Positions 50,846 through 59,999 of a DNA stretch of 64,000 nucleotides are shown one piece after another. The position numbers were made by a program, and so were the translations under genes. Source of the stretch: Cryobacterium inferilacus (lineage in GTDB: Bacteria > Actinomycetota > Actinomycetes > Actinomycetales > Microbacteriaceae); NCBI RefSeq assembly GCF_019599185.1, contig NZ_JAIEUL010000005.1:124001-188000 (forward strand), read 5' to 3'. Position 1 is the first letter of the stretch, and each line of letters begins with the position of its first letter. The notes beneath the pieces were generated by a model. That model ran no database searches and was not told the origin of the DNA. It worked only from the letters and a program-made list of their open reading frames with translations.

Positions 50846-51706
50846 ATGACACGATTCCTCGGGGTGGATCTGGCCTGGGCCGAGGGTACGGCGGCGAAAC
50901 CGGCCAACGAGAGCGGTCTCGCCTGCATCGACCACACCGGCCGGGTCATCCACGCGGGCTGGGCGCGCGGAATCGACGAGGTCGTCGAGTGGGTGCAGGA
51001 GATGGTCGAGCCCGGCGCAGTCTTGGCCGTCGACGCGCCGCTGGTGGTGAACAACCCCACCGGCATGCGTTACTGCGAACGGGAGACCGGTTCCCGGTAC
51101 GGTCGCTGGCACGTGTCGGCGAACGCCTCCAACCGGGCGTTGGCACGGCTCGGCGGGGTCACCCTGCGCTGTCGGCTCGAGAGGCTCGGCTGGGCCTATA
51201 CCGATGGGCTGACTCCGGTCGCGGCCGGCACGGCGAGCTTCTTCGAGTGTTACCCGTACACCACCCTGGTGGGGGCGGCGGAGTTCGGCTACGACGACAA
51301 ACGGCCACGCTACAAGCGGATGGGCACCGCGCTGCCGATCGGGGAACGCCGGGCCGCTCGGGCGCTGGTCTGCGACGATCTCATCCAGCGGATGTGGCGT
51401 CTGGCCGACGCCTCTCCCCCGCTCAATCTCGACACCTTCGAGGTAACCGACCGGTTGGTCACCGAGCCGACGCCCCTGACCGATGTGGCGTACAAGCACC
51501 GTGAAGATCTCATCGATGCGCTGCTCTCGGCCTGGACCGCCTCGCTCTGGCACCGTTTCGGCATTCTACGCAGCCAGGTGCTCGGCGCGGCCGACCCCCT
51601 CGTCGTCGACGGCCGGCGGGGCACGATCATCGCCCCGGCCCGCCCCGAACAGCGACGCGTCGTTCTCAGTGCACCGGCAGCCAACGCCCCTTCACCCGTT
51701 CGGTGA
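50846..51706 (+). CDS. DUF429 protein (predicted RNase H-fold nuclease)
   Basis: 286 residues. FLGVDLAWAEGTAAKPANES at the start, VLAVDAPLVVNNPTGMRYCE, FFECYPYTTLVG and KHREDLIDALLSAWTA match DUF429; the acidic residues sit as in RNase H-like nucleases. No partner is near. TAGCTA lies six bases before the ATG. Its 3' end overlaps the convergent gene by 41 bases. Confidence 0.88.
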   Translation: MTRFLGVDLAWAEGTAAKPANESGLACIDHTGRVIHAGWARGIDEVVEWVQEMVEPGAVLAVDAPLVVNNPTGMRYCERETGSRYGRWHVSANASNRALARLGGVTLRCRLERLGWAYTDGLTPVAAGTASFFECYPYTTLVGAAEFGYDDKRPRYKRMGTALPIGERRAARALVCDDLIQRMWRLADASPPLNLDTFEVTDRLVTEPTPLTDVAYKHREDLIDALLSAWTASLWHRFGILRSQVLGAADPLVVDGRRGTIIAPARPEQRRVVLSAPAANAPSPVR

Positions 51707-51956
51707 CCAGCCAGCTCACCGGAACAGCCACCAGTCGGGTCTGTGCCACGACGTGATCGGCGATGGCCAGGGCGACAGCGCCGTCATCGGCGGTGAAACG
51801 CACCGTGGCGCGCGCCGACCCGGCCACCACGGCCAGGTCCGAGGCCTCCACGGTGGTGCGCTCGGCGGCCGCGGTGGCGGCGGCCGGAAGCACGGCATCC
51901 GGTCGCACCCCGGGCTGGAGGGCACCGATGATCATGGTGACGCGGTAGGACGGCAT
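51666..51956 (-). CDS. Small conserved-type protein of unknown function
   Basis: 96 residues, no membrane segment. The start MPSYRVTMIIGALQPGV and alternating beta-alpha pattern (VARATVRFTADDGAVALAIADHVVAQ-like region) suggest a small ferredoxin-like fold. TACGCT lies six bases before the ATG, read leftwards. The last 41 bases overlap the 3' end of the DUF429 gene. Confidence 0.65.
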   Translation of the reverse strand: MPSYRVTMIIGALQPGVRPDAVLPAAATAAAERTTVEASDLAVVAGSARATVRFTADDGAVALAIADHVVAQTRLVAVPVSWLVTERVKGRWLPVH

Positions 51957-51962
51957 GCGACC

Positions 51963-51968
51963 AGCGTA
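51963..51968 (-). promoter_or_regulatory. -10 box TACGCT, leaderless start of the 96-residue gene
   Basis: Read leftwards, TACGCT ends six bases before the ATG at 51956. Confidence 0.45.
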
Positions 51969-52066
51969 CGGGCCGGCCGGCTCTGCCCTGTCGGTCGGGG
52001 CGTTTCCGGGGTCTACTGGGCACGGGGCACCGCGCACGGGCTCATGCGCATGGAATGGAGGAAACC

Positions 52067-52471
52067 ATGGTCTGGCGGGTCGTTTTGCTGGTTGTCGAGG
52101 GGTTCCTCGGGGTCACTGCGGTCGCCGGTGGCGCCGCCCTCACCCTGGGGCCGCAGCTCGGGTCGGCCGGCATTGTTCCGCCGCTGGAGTACCTCGAGGG
52201 TTCACCGTTCGATTCCTACCTGGTGCCGGGGCTCATCCTGCTGCTCGTCGTCGGCGGCACCCAACTGCTCGCGTTCGGGCTGCTGCTCCGGCGCTCAGGT
52301 CTCGCTCCTGCCGCCGCCGGTGTGGCCGGTTCTGGGCTGCTGATCTGGGTGTTCGTGCAGATGGTGATCATCCCGTTCAGCCCACTGCAGGCGGTCTACT
52401 TCGGCGGAGGGCTGGCCGAACTGGTGCTCGCACTCCTGCTGCTGGACGTGCTGCACCCGCGCCGCCCGTAG
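52067..52471 (+). CDS. Four-segment membrane protein of unknown function
   Basis: 134 residues from the ATG at 52067 after GGAGGAAA. Four hydrophobic segments (VVLLVVEGFLGVTAVAGGAAL, YLVPGLILLLVVGGTQLLA, LAPAAAGVAGSGLLIWVFVQ, and VYFGGGLAELVLALLLLDVL) with the motif FSPLQAVYFGGG resemble a common small actinobacterial membrane family. No function is proposed. Confidence 0.75.
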   Translation: MVWRVVLLVVEGFLGVTAVAGGAALTLGPQLGSAGIVPPLEYLEGSPFDSYLVPGLILLLVVGGTQLLAFGLLLRRSGLAPAAAGVAGSGLLIWVFVQMVIIPFSPLQAVYFGGGLAELVLALLLLDVLHPRRP

Positions 52472-52476
52472 CCGGG

Positions 52477-52848
52477 CTACTCCGGCGGCGGCAGCTGCTG
52501 CAGCGCCCAGGTGTTGCCGTCGGGGTCGGCGAAGTACACGAATCGGCCCCAATCCTGCTCGTCGACCGGGCTGGCGTCGACTCCGGCTTCCACCAGGTGG
52601 GCGCGCGCGGCATCCGCATCGGCGACGACCATCTGCACGGCGCGCATCGAGCCAGGCGCCATCTCGGACATGCCGTCGCCGATCAGGACCGAACAGGCCG
52701 AGCCAGGCGGGGTGAGCTGGATGAACCGCATCGTGTCGCTCAGCCGGATGTCGTAGTCGTCGTGGAAGCCGACCTGATCGACATAGAAGGACTTGGCCCT
52801 GTCGACATCGGTGACCGGGAGGGGGATGAGTTCGATCTTCATATCCAT
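52477..52848 (-). CDS. VOC family protein
   Basis: 123 residues from the ATG at 52848, which follows GGAGG. A glyoxalase/bleomycin-resistance fold: IPLPVTDVDRAKSFYVDQVGF at the start, QMVVADADAARAHLVEAGV in the middle, and YFADPDGNTWALQQL at the end. It is convergent with the preceding membrane protein, five bases apart. The substrate is unknown. Confidence 0.88.
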   Translation of the reverse strand: MDMKIELIPLPVTDVDRAKSFYVDQVGFHDDYDIRLSDTMRFIQLTPPGSACSVLIGDGMSEMAPGSMRAVQMVVADADAARAHLVEAGVDASPVDEQDWGRFVYFADPDGNTWALQQLPPPE

Positions 52849-52983
52849 GTCTGCCTCCGGCATTCGTCTCGGTTCTGCGCTTCTGCCCCGGAGCCTACGT
52901 CCGGTCGGGTGTCGTGGCTACGGGCGGATGTTCGGGGCCGACACCCAGCCAGCCGCACCGCGTCCTCGATTAGGGTTCGAAGA

Positions 52984-53916
52984 ATGAGCAGCGCCAGAGA
53001 CAACAGGGTTGTGGCCGGATTCGTGAACAGCTGGCGATCGCACCTGCTGGTTACCCTGTCGGGCAACGACGAGGGCCGCCCGGCCTGGGTGGGCACGATG
53101 GAGCAGGGCGACGACGCCGGCTATTTCGGGCCGGGGTCGGCGGCCTGGGCCGTGCACGGCGGCATGGCCACGATGGTCGCCGGCATTCGCGCGCTGCTGA
53201 TGCAGACCCTGCACCCGGGTGCGATGGCGGGGGTGCACGACTGGTCGAGGTACCGGGAGGACCCGCTCGGCCGGCTCAGCGGCACCATCCAGTGGCTGGT
53301 CACGGTGACGTTCGCCGCCACCGAGCAGGCCGCGCACGAGTCCAGTCGGGTGGGCCGTTTCCACGACAGGGTGGCGGGCAGCTACGTCGATGCCCGCGGC
53401 GTCGAACGAGCGTACTCGGCCGGTGACCCCGAGTTGCTCTCCTGGGTGCACGTGGTGTTCACGGATGCCTTCCTCGCCAGCCACACGACCTGGGGCGGGC
53501 CCATCCCCGGCGGCGCCGACCGGTACGTGCGCGAGTGGGCCACGGCCGGCGAACTCATCGGCGTGCAGAACCCGCCCCGGTCGAACGCCGAGCTGGCCGC
53601 GCAACTCAGGGCGTTCTCCGACGCCGGTGTGCTCATGGGCGGCGAGCGGGTGGCGGAGGCCGTGCGGTTCATCCGCAAGCCGCCGCTGCGCCGCGGCATG
53701 ATGCCGTTTTACCGCATCATGTTCGCCGGTGCCGTGGCGACGATCCCCGTCGAATACCGGCGGATGCTGGGCCTGCGCCGCAGCCCCCTACCCGTGGTCT
53801 GGGCCACCGGCGCCGTTCTCCGGCTGGTGCGCCTGCTGCTCGGCGCCTCCTCCACCTCCGAGGACGCCGCCCGCGCCCGGATCAACCGCCTCCATGCGCC
53901 CGGTTCGGTGGCATAA
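52984..53916 (+). CDS. MpaB/DUF2236 family oxygenase-like protein
   Basis: 310 residues of the DUF2236 (MpaB, latex-clearing-type) family. Conserved points: LLMQTLHPGAMAGVHDWSRY near 75 (first His), DPLGRLSGTIQWLVTVTFA, and a second conserved His in SWVHVVFTDAFLASH near 160. Family members with known activity are haem b oxygenases; whether this one binds haem is inference. TAGGGT occurs seven bases before the ATG. The TAA stop is part of the palindromic element at 53911-53990. Confidence 0.82.
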   Translation: MSSARDNRVVAGFVNSWRSHLLVTLSGNDEGRPAWVGTMEQGDDAGYFGPGSAAWAVHGGMATMVAGIRALLMQTLHPGAMAGVHDWSRYREDPLGRLSGTIQWLVTVTFAATEQAAHESSRVGRFHDRVAGSYVDARGVERAYSAGDPELLSWVHVVFTDAFLASHTTWGGPIPGGADRYVREWATAGELIGVQNPPRSNAELAAQLRAFSDAGVLMGGERVAEAVRFIRKPPLRRGMMPFYRIMFAGAVATIPVEYRRMLGLRRSPLPVVWATGAVLRLVRLLLGASSTSEDAARARINRLHAPGSVA

Positions 53917-53990
53917 CTCCTGCAATTTTTCTGAAACCGGCTGATTCAGACCGGAAACGGGCATCCGGAGCAGAATTGCAGGAGTTATGC
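53911..53990. repeat. 80-bp palindromic element overlapping the MpaB stop codon
   Basis: Outer arms GCATAACTCCTGCAATT (53911-53927) and the exact complement at 53974-53990 form a 17-bp perfect stem, extended by CTG after a TTT bulge. The centre contains several CCGG motifs. The TAA at 53914-53916 ends the MpaB gene. It is a different family from the 66-bp element near 5 kb but has the same build. Confidence 0.85.
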
Positions 53991-54011
53991 GCGTGGTGCA
54001 CCGGCGCCGAT

Positions 54012-54017
54012 TACAGT
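54012..54017 (+). promoter_or_regulatory. -10 box TACAGT, leaderless start of the SulP gene
   Basis: TACAGT ends six bases before the GTG at 54024. Confidence 0.5.
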
Positions 54018-54023
54018 TGCACG

Positions 54024-55517
54024 GTGCCCCAACGACCCGACACCGCTCTCCCCACCACTCCGCCGACGGTGCGTGCCACCCTGCGCCATCCGAAGGCGCT
54101 CAGCGTGGAGGTGCTCGCCGGAGTGGTCACCACCCTGGCGCTGATCCCCGAGGTGATCTCGTTCTCGATCATTGCCGGCGTCGACCCCAAGGTGAGCCTG
54201 ATCGCCTCCGTGGTGTTGGCCATCTCGATGTCATTCCTCGGCGGCCGATCCGCCATGATCACCGCGGCCGCCGGCGCCGTGGCGCTCGTGGTGGCGCCGC
54301 TCGTGAAGGACCACGGGGTGGAGTACCTGCTGCCCGCGGTGCTGCTGGCCGGGCTCGTGCAGATCCTCTTCGGCGTGACCGGTCTGGCCCGGCTGATGCG
54401 GTTCATCCCCCGGTCCGTCATGATCGGCTTCGTCAACGCGCTGGGCATCCTGATCTTCGTCGCCCAGGTGCCGCACCTGATCGACGTACCGTGGCTGGTC
54501 TACCCGCTGTTCGCCCTCACCATCCTGATCGTGCTGGTGCTGCCGCGCTTCACCAGGGTGGTGCCAGCCCCGCTGGTGGCCATCGTGGTGGTCACCGCGA
54601 TCGCGATGGTCTGGCACCTGGCCGTGCCCACCGTCGGTGACCAGGGCGATGTGTCCGGCGGCCTACCCGGCATCACCCCTCTGCTCGTGCCGCTGAATCT
54701 GGAAACCCTGCAGATCATCTGGCCCACTGCGCTGAGCGTGGCCTTCGTGGGCCTGGTGGAGACCCTGCTCACCGCCAAACTCGTCGACGACATCACCGAC
54801 ACCCGCTCGCCCAAGGGCCGCGAGGCGTGGGCGCTGGGCGTCGCGAACATGCTCGCGGGGCTCTACGGCGGCATCGCCGGCTGCGCGATGATCGGCCAGA
54901 CGGTCGTGAACGTCAAGCTCGGCCGGGCCCGCACCCGCATCTCCACGTTCGTGGCGGGGGTCTTCCTGCTACTGCTGGTCACCGGGCTCAGCGGCCTGAT
55001 GGAGCAGATTCCGATGGTGGCTCTGGCCGCGGTGATGATGGTCGTGGCCGTCACCACCGTCAACTGGCACAGCGTGCGCCCGGCGACCCTGCGACGGATG
55101 CCCGTGCCGGAGACCATGGTGATGGTCACCACGGTGATCGTGGTCGTGGTCACCCACAACCTGGCCATCGGGATCGGTGCCGGCGTCGTGCTGGCGATGG
55201 TGCTGTTCGCCCGGCGGGTGGCGCATGTCGTGCGGGTGGACCGGGTACTCGCCGACGACGGGCAGTCGGTGCGTTACACCGTGAGCGGGCCGCTGTTCTT
55301 CGGCAGCAGCAACGACCTGGTCGAGCAGTTCTCCTACGGGGCAGACCCCGCCGTGGTCGACGTCGACCTGGCCCAGGCGCAGATCTGGGATGCCTCCACC
55401 GTCGCCGTGCTCGACTCGGTGGAGACCAAGTACCGCCAGCACGGTGCCACGGTCAGCTTCCACGGCCTCGACGAACGCAGCCAGGCCATGCACGGCAAGC
55501 TGACCGGGCAGCTCTAG
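54024..55517 (+). CDS. SulP family anion transporter with STAS domain
   Basis: 497 residues with 10-12 membrane segments, then a C-terminal STAS domain (VRYTVSGPLFFGSSNDLVEQF and IWDASTVAVLDSV). The family core LALIPEVISFSIIAGVDPKVSL and VGLVETLLTAKLVDDITDTR is present. Bacterial SulP proteins move sulfate, bicarbonate, C4-dicarboxylates or other anions; the substrate is open. The GTG has a leaderless-type box. Confidence 0.92.
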   Translation: MPQRPDTALPTTPPTVRATLRHPKALSVEVLAGVVTTLALIPEVISFSIIAGVDPKVSLIASVVLAISMSFLGGRSAMITAAAGAVALVVAPLVKDHGVEYLLPAVLLAGLVQILFGVTGLARLMRFIPRSVMIGFVNALGILIFVAQVPHLIDVPWLVYPLFALTILIVLVLPRFTRVVPAPLVAIVVVTAIAMVWHLAVPTVGDQGDVSGGLPGITPLLVPLNLETLQIIWPTALSVAFVGLVETLLTAKLVDDITDTRSPKGREAWALGVANMLAGLYGGIAGCAMIGQTVVNVKLGRARTRISTFVAGVFLLLLVTGLSGLMEQIPMVALAAVMMVVAVTTVNWHSVRPATLRRMPVPETMVMVTTVIVVVVTHNLAIGIGAGVVLAMVLFARRVAHVVRVDRVLADDGQSVRYTVSGPLFFGSSNDLVEQFSYGADPAVVDVDLAQAQIWDASTVAVLDSVETKYRQHGATVSFHGLDERSQAMHGKLTGQL

Positions 55518-55538
55518 CTCGCCCGCCCAACGCCCGGC

Positions 55539-55579
55539 GGCACGAGTTCGTACACGTGCCGCCGGGACGAACACGTGCC
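55539..55579. terminator. Hairpin between convergent SulP and aminopeptidase genes
   Basis: Arms GGCACGAGTTCGT (55539-55551) and ACGAACACGTGCC (55567-55579) pair in 12 of 13 positions. A bidirectional terminator is likely; it may also be another dispersed palindrome. Confidence 0.6.
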
Positions 55580-55626
55580 ACGAGCGCAAGCCGGTGCCCG
55601 CGCGGCTCGCAGGCCGCGAGCAGCCG

Positions 55627-56934
55627 CTACGCCCCGGCGAAGAACTCCGTGATCGCCGCGGAGAGCGCGAACGGGTCATTCACGTGCGCGAGCTCCCGGG
55701 CCGAGTGCATCGACAGCAGCGGAATGCCCACATCCACGGTGCGGATGCCCAGCCGGGTCGCCGTGAGCGGACCGATGGTGGAGCCGCAGGGGATGGTGTT
55801 GTTCGACACGAACTCCTGGAACGGCACCCCGGCCGCGGCACTGCAGCGAGCCCAGAGGGCCGCGCCGGCCGCATCCGTGGCGTAGCGCTGGTTGCCGTTG
55901 ATCTTGAGCAACGGACCGCTGCCGGCCACCGGCCAGTTGGCCGGATCATGCCGCTCGGGGTAGTTGGGGTGCACGGAGTGGCCGGCGTCGGCGGAGACGC
56001 ACCAGGAGTCGGCGTAGGCGCGCAGGCGCTCGGACACGGTGGCGCCGAGGTCGTCGCCGATGCGGCTGAGCACGTCGTCGAGCATCGGGCCGCTCGCGCC
56101 AGACCGGGACTGCGAGCCGAGCTCCTCGTGGTCGAACGCGGCGAGCACGCTGATGGTCTCCTCGTCATCGGAGACCGTGAGCAGCGCCATCAGGCCGGCG
56201 TACACCGACGAGAGGTTGTCCATCCGGCCAGCGGCGAAGAGCTCGTCGTTCAGACCGAACCGGGCGGGCGGGTTGGTGTCGGCGGTGAGGATGTCGTAGC
56301 CGGCGACGTCCTCGCCGGCGATCCCGGCGAGCGCGGCCAGATGCCCCACCAGGTCGGCCTGACGGATGTCGCCCACCCCGAAGACCGGGTTGAGGTGCCG
56401 TTGCCGGTCCAGGCTGAGCGCCTCGTTCGCGGTGCGGTCCAGGTGCACGGCCAGCTGGGGGATGCGCAGGAACGGTCCGGTGCGTACCAGGTGTTCCGTG
56501 CCGTCGGTGGTGACCAGGCGCCCGGCCAGCTCGAGCTCGCGGTCGAGCCAGGAGTTCGCCAGCGGCCCGCCGTACACCTCGACGCCGGCCTGCAGCCATC
56601 CGGCCGACCCGGTGGTGGGCTGGGGCTTGAGCTTGAATCCCGGTGAGTCGGTGTGCGCGCCCAGGATGCGGAACGGCGTGGCCGCCTGCGCCCCGGCCGG
56701 CTGCACCCAGGCGATGACCGCACCGTCGCGCACCACGTAGTGGCGGCCGGCGCTGGCGGCCGCCGCCCTGGGCAGTGCCGGCGTCGACGGCACCGACCAG
56801 TCCGCGGTCTCGTCCCGGCGTTCGAAGCCGGCCTCGTCGAGACGACGGGCCGTTTCGGCGGCCGCGTGGTACGACGACGGCGACGCGGAGATGAACCTGG
56901 CGAAATCGTCGATGTATGCCGAGAGAGAAGTCAT
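55627..56934 (-). CDS. M18 family aspartyl aminopeptidase
   Basis: 435 residues. Metal ligands: His in LGAHTDSPGFKLKP near 90, Asp in GRMDNLSS, EE in FDHEELGSQSRSG, and His in LLSMHSARE. NGNQRYATD and NNTIPCGSTIGP are family segments. M18 enzymes remove N-terminal acidic or other residues from peptides in the cytoplasm. ATG 56934 is used instead of an upstream TTG. Confidence 0.93.
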   Translation of the reverse strand: MTSLSAYIDDFARFISASPSSYHAAAETARRLDEAGFERRDETADWSVPSTPALPRAAAASAGRHYVVRDGAVIAWVQPAGAQAATPFRILGAHTDSPGFKLKPQPTTGSAGWLQAGVEVYGGPLANSWLDRELELAGRLVTTDGTEHLVRTGPFLRIPQLAVHLDRTANEALSLDRQRHLNPVFGVGDIRQADLVGHLAALAGIAGEDVAGYDILTADTNPPARFGLNDELFAAGRMDNLSSVYAGLMALLTVSDDEETISVLAAFDHEELGSQSRSGASGPMLDDVLSRIGDDLGATVSERLRAYADSWCVSADAGHSVHPNYPERHDPANWPVAGSGPLLKINGNQRYATDAAGAALWARCSAAAGVPFQEFVSNNTIPCGSTIGPLTATRLGIRTVDVGIPLLSMHSARELAHVNDPFALSAAITEFFAGA

Positions 56935-57042
56935 GGTTCCATCCAACCACCCGCCTCTCCGGCTCGACCACGCACCGCCCTCGACAGAGCAGGCAAGCGG
57001 TGCGACTCTCAGGATGCGTCAGGTAACGACGAGGAGGCATCC

Positions 57043-59553
57043 GTGAGTGAGAACGAGACGGCCGTTGACCCGTGGGTGGTGCGCTTCGACGGCTTCGATC
57101 CCGCCACCGAGGGCTATCGGGAGGCCCTCTGCACACTGGGCAACGGCTACTGGGGCACCCGCGGGGCGGCGCCGGAGGCGCGCACGGATGCCGTGCACTA
57201 CCCGGGAACCTATCTCGCCGGGGTCTACAACCCGCTCAGCACCGAGGTGCACATGGGCGACGACGAACCCACCGCGCACGTTCGCGACGACGAACACATG
57301 GTCAACGCGCCCAACTGGCTCTCGCTCTGGTTTCGCACGGGCGGAGGCAGCAGCAGCGTCGGCGACTTCTCCGCGCCGGACACCGGCTGGTTCCACCCCG
57401 AGTCCGCCGATCTGCTGGACTACAGCCAGGAACTCGATCTGCGCCGTGGACTGCTCACCCGGGTGATCCGGTTCCGGGACGCACGCGGCCACATCACCCG
57501 AGTGCACAGCCGGCGTTTCGTCTCCCAGTCCGCCCCGCACGTGGCCGTGCTGGAGACCACCTTCGTCGCCGAGGACTGGTCAGGCCCGCTCACGGTGCGC
57601 TCGGCCATCGACGGCCGGGTGGCCAACCGAAATGTGGCCGCCGACCGTGTGCTCGCTCATCTGCACCTGATGCCGCGAACGACCGCGGAGCTCACCAGGG
57701 ATTCGGTGCTGCTCGAGGTCGAGACCACCCGGTCGGGTATCCACATCGCGATGGCCGCCCGCACCAGGGCGTACGAGGACGGCGCCCTGCTAGAGCCCAC
57801 CCGCCGGTTCCTCACCGACGGCAGCAGGTGGGTGGCCCACGAGGTCGACCTCACCCTGCAGCAGGGCGTGCCGCTGCGGGTGGAGAAGGTCGTGGTGGTG
57901 AGCACCTCACGGGACCGGGCGGTGGTGTCCCCGTCGATGGCCGTGGCGACCTGGCTCGGCCGGGTGCCGGAGCCGGCCGAGCTGCTCGCGGCGCATGAAC
58001 GGGAGTGGCAGATTCTCTGGGACGAGTTCGCGGTACACCTGCACAGCGGCACGCGGCAGACGCTGGCCCTCAACCTCAACACCTTCCACGTTCTGCAGAC
58101 CGTGGCCAAGGTGGATGCCGACCTCGACGCCGGCGTGCCCGCTCGCGGCCTGCACGGTGAGGGCTATCGCGGGCACGTCTTCTGGGACGAGGTGTTCGTC
58201 TACCCGGTGCTCACCCTGCGCCGGCCCGACCTCAGCCGGGCGCTGCTGGGCTACCGGTACCGCCGGTTGGGCGAGGCGCGCGCCGCGGCCAGAGCGGCCG
58301 GCCACGAGGGCGCCCGGTTTCCCTGGCAGAGCGGTATCGACGGGCGCGATGTCACCCCCACCGAACTGTTCAACCCGCTCTCCGGCCGGTGGATGCCCGA
58401 CCACTCCGGCCGGCAGCACCACGTGGGTCTGGCCCTGGCGTACAGCATCTGGGACTTCTACCAGGCCACCGGCGACGTCGACTACCTCATCGAGCAGGGG
58501 GCAGAGCTGTTGCTGGAGATCGCCCGGTTCTTCGCCAGCCTCACCGAGTACGACGAGACCGCTGACCGCTACGACATCCCCGGCACGATGGGCCCCGACG
58601 AGTTCCACGACGGCCCGCCGGGCCGGCCGGGCGAGGGTGTGCCCAACAACGCATACACCAACGTGATGACGGCCTGGGTGCTGCGCCGGGCCGTCGATAC
58701 CGTCGCGCTGCTCGAGGGCCGCGCCTGCCGGCCGCTCTGGAACCGGCTGCGGCTCGGCCCGGACGAGGTGGAGAACTGGGAGCGGATCGGCCGGCGTCTG
58801 CGGCTCAGGTTCCACGCCGACGGTGTGCTCAGCCAGTTCGACGGCTACGAGGCCCTGCCGGAGCTGGACTGGGCCCTCTACCGCGCCCGCTACGGGGCCG
58901 AGGACCATTCCCTGGGGAGGCTGGACCTGATCCTCAACGCCGAGGGCGACAGCACGAACAACTACCGGGTCTCCAAGCAGGCCGATGTGCTGATGCTGCT
59001 CTACCTGCTCTCGGCCGAGGAACTGCGGGAGTTGATCGAGGACCTGGGCTACTCGCTCTCCCCCGAGCTGATCCGCCGCACCGTGGAGTTCTACCGGGCC
59101 AGGTCCACACACGGGTCGACGCTGAGCAACGTCGTGCATTCCTGGGTCGACGCTCGCGCCGACCGGGAACGATCCTGGGCGGCGCTCTGCCGGGCCCTGG
59201 ACAGCGACCTCGGTGACATCCAGGGCGGCACCACCAACGAGGGTATCCACCTGGGCGCCATGGCCGGGTCGATCGACATGGTGGTGCGCTGTTACACCGG
59301 CCTGGAGATCCGCGACGACATGCTCTGGTTGCACCCGGTGCTGCCCAGCCAGCTCGACAAGATCAGCTTCCGGATCAACTACCGCGAGCAGCCGATCCAG
59401 CTGGAGGTGACGAGCACGAATCTCCGACTGCATCTGCCGCCCGGCGGCACCACCGCCGTCCGGGTGCGGGTGGAAGGCCGCCAGGCGCAGCTCTACCCCG
59501 GCCAGACGCACGACTTCCTGCTCGATCAGGCGGGTGTGCCTGGCCGCACCTAG
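57043..59553 (+). CDS. GH65 family disaccharide phosphorylase
   Basis: 836 residues from the GTG at 57043 after GAGGAGG. The layout is an N-terminal beta-sandwich (LGNGYWGTRGAAPE), a linker, the (alpha/alpha)6 barrel (FWDEVFVYPVLTLRRPD and the catalytic Glu in GTMGPDEFHDG near 524), and the phosphate-site VSKQADVLMLLYLL near 640. Such enzymes cleave maltose, trehalose, kojibiose or nigerose with phosphate to give beta-glucose-1-phosphate. The usual neighbour, beta-phosphoglucomutase, is not in this window. The exact sugar cannot be told by eye. Confidence 0.92.
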   Translation: MSENETAVDPWVVRFDGFDPATEGYREALCTLGNGYWGTRGAAPEARTDAVHYPGTYLAGVYNPLSTEVHMGDDEPTAHVRDDEHMVNAPNWLSLWFRTGGGSSSVGDFSAPDTGWFHPESADLLDYSQELDLRRGLLTRVIRFRDARGHITRVHSRRFVSQSAPHVAVLETTFVAEDWSGPLTVRSAIDGRVANRNVAADRVLAHLHLMPRTTAELTRDSVLLEVETTRSGIHIAMAARTRAYEDGALLEPTRRFLTDGSRWVAHEVDLTLQQGVPLRVEKVVVVSTSRDRAVVSPSMAVATWLGRVPEPAELLAAHEREWQILWDEFAVHLHSGTRQTLALNLNTFHVLQTVAKVDADLDAGVPARGLHGEGYRGHVFWDEVFVYPVLTLRRPDLSRALLGYRYRRLGEARAAARAAGHEGARFPWQSGIDGRDVTPTELFNPLSGRWMPDHSGRQHHVGLALAYSIWDFYQATGDVDYLIEQGAELLLEIARFFASLTEYDETADRYDIPGTMGPDEFHDGPPGRPGEGVPNNAYTNVMTAWVLRRAVDTVALLEGRACRPLWNRLRLGPDEVENWERIGRRLRLRFHADGVLSQFDGYEALPELDWALYRARYGAEDHSLGRLDLILNAEGDSTNNYRVSKQADVLMLLYLLSAEELRELIEDLGYSLSPELIRRTVEFYRARSTHGSTLSNVVHSWVDARADRERSWAALCRALDSDLGDIQGGTTNEGIHLGAMAGSIDMVVRCYTGLEIRDDMLWLHPVLPSQLDKISFRINYREQPIQLEVTSTNLRLHLPPGGTTAVRVRVEGRQAQLYPGQTHDFLLDQAGVPGRT

Positions 59554-59585
59554 CGGGCCGGGCCGGTCGGGTTTTTACTGGCTCC

Positions 59586-59996
59586 ATGTCCACGATGATG
59601 TTCGTCAACCTGCCGGTCGCGGACCTCGCCCGCGCGACGAAGTTCTACGCGGACCTCGGCTTCAGCGTCAACCCGCAGTTCACGGATGAGACGGCCGCCT
59701 GCATCGTGCTCGACGACGGTCACCTCTACGCGATGCTGCTCACCCACGACTCCTACGCCCGCTTCACCAGCAAGTCGATCGTGGACGCGTCGACGAGCTC
59801 GGAGGTGATCCTCTCGATCACCGCAGACGACCGCGCCGGCGTGGACAGGTTGGTCGACACCGCTCTCGCCTCAGGGGGCAGTTACTCCTACGAACCGCAG
59901 GACATGGGCTTCATGTACAGCCGCAGCTTCCAAGACCCGGACGGGCACCTGTGGGAGGTCGTGCACCTGGACCTGACTGTCGGTGCACCCGGTTAG
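59586..59996 (+). CDS. VOC family protein
   Basis: 136 residues: MMFVNLPVADLARATKFYADL, CIVLDDGHLYAMLLTH, and MYSRSFQDPDGHLWEVVHLD match extradiol/glyoxalase-like VOC proteins of the PhnB or lactoylglutathione-lyase-like type. No substrate is proposed. It precedes the flavin oxidase gene by ten bases; the two may be co-transcribed although the latter has its own -10-like box. Confidence 0.87.
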   Translation: MSTMMFVNLPVADLARATKFYADLGFSVNPQFTDETAACIVLDDGHLYAMLLTHDSYARFTSKSIVDASTSSEVILSITADDRAGVDRLVDTALASGGSYSYEPQDMGFMYSRSFQDPDGHLWEVVHLDLTVGAPG

Positions 59997-59999
59997 CCT
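59994..59999 (+). promoter_or_regulatory. -10 box TAGCCT, leaderless start of the PPOX gene
   Basis: TAGCCT ends six bases before the ATG at 60006 and overlaps the preceding stop codon. Confidence 0.45.
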
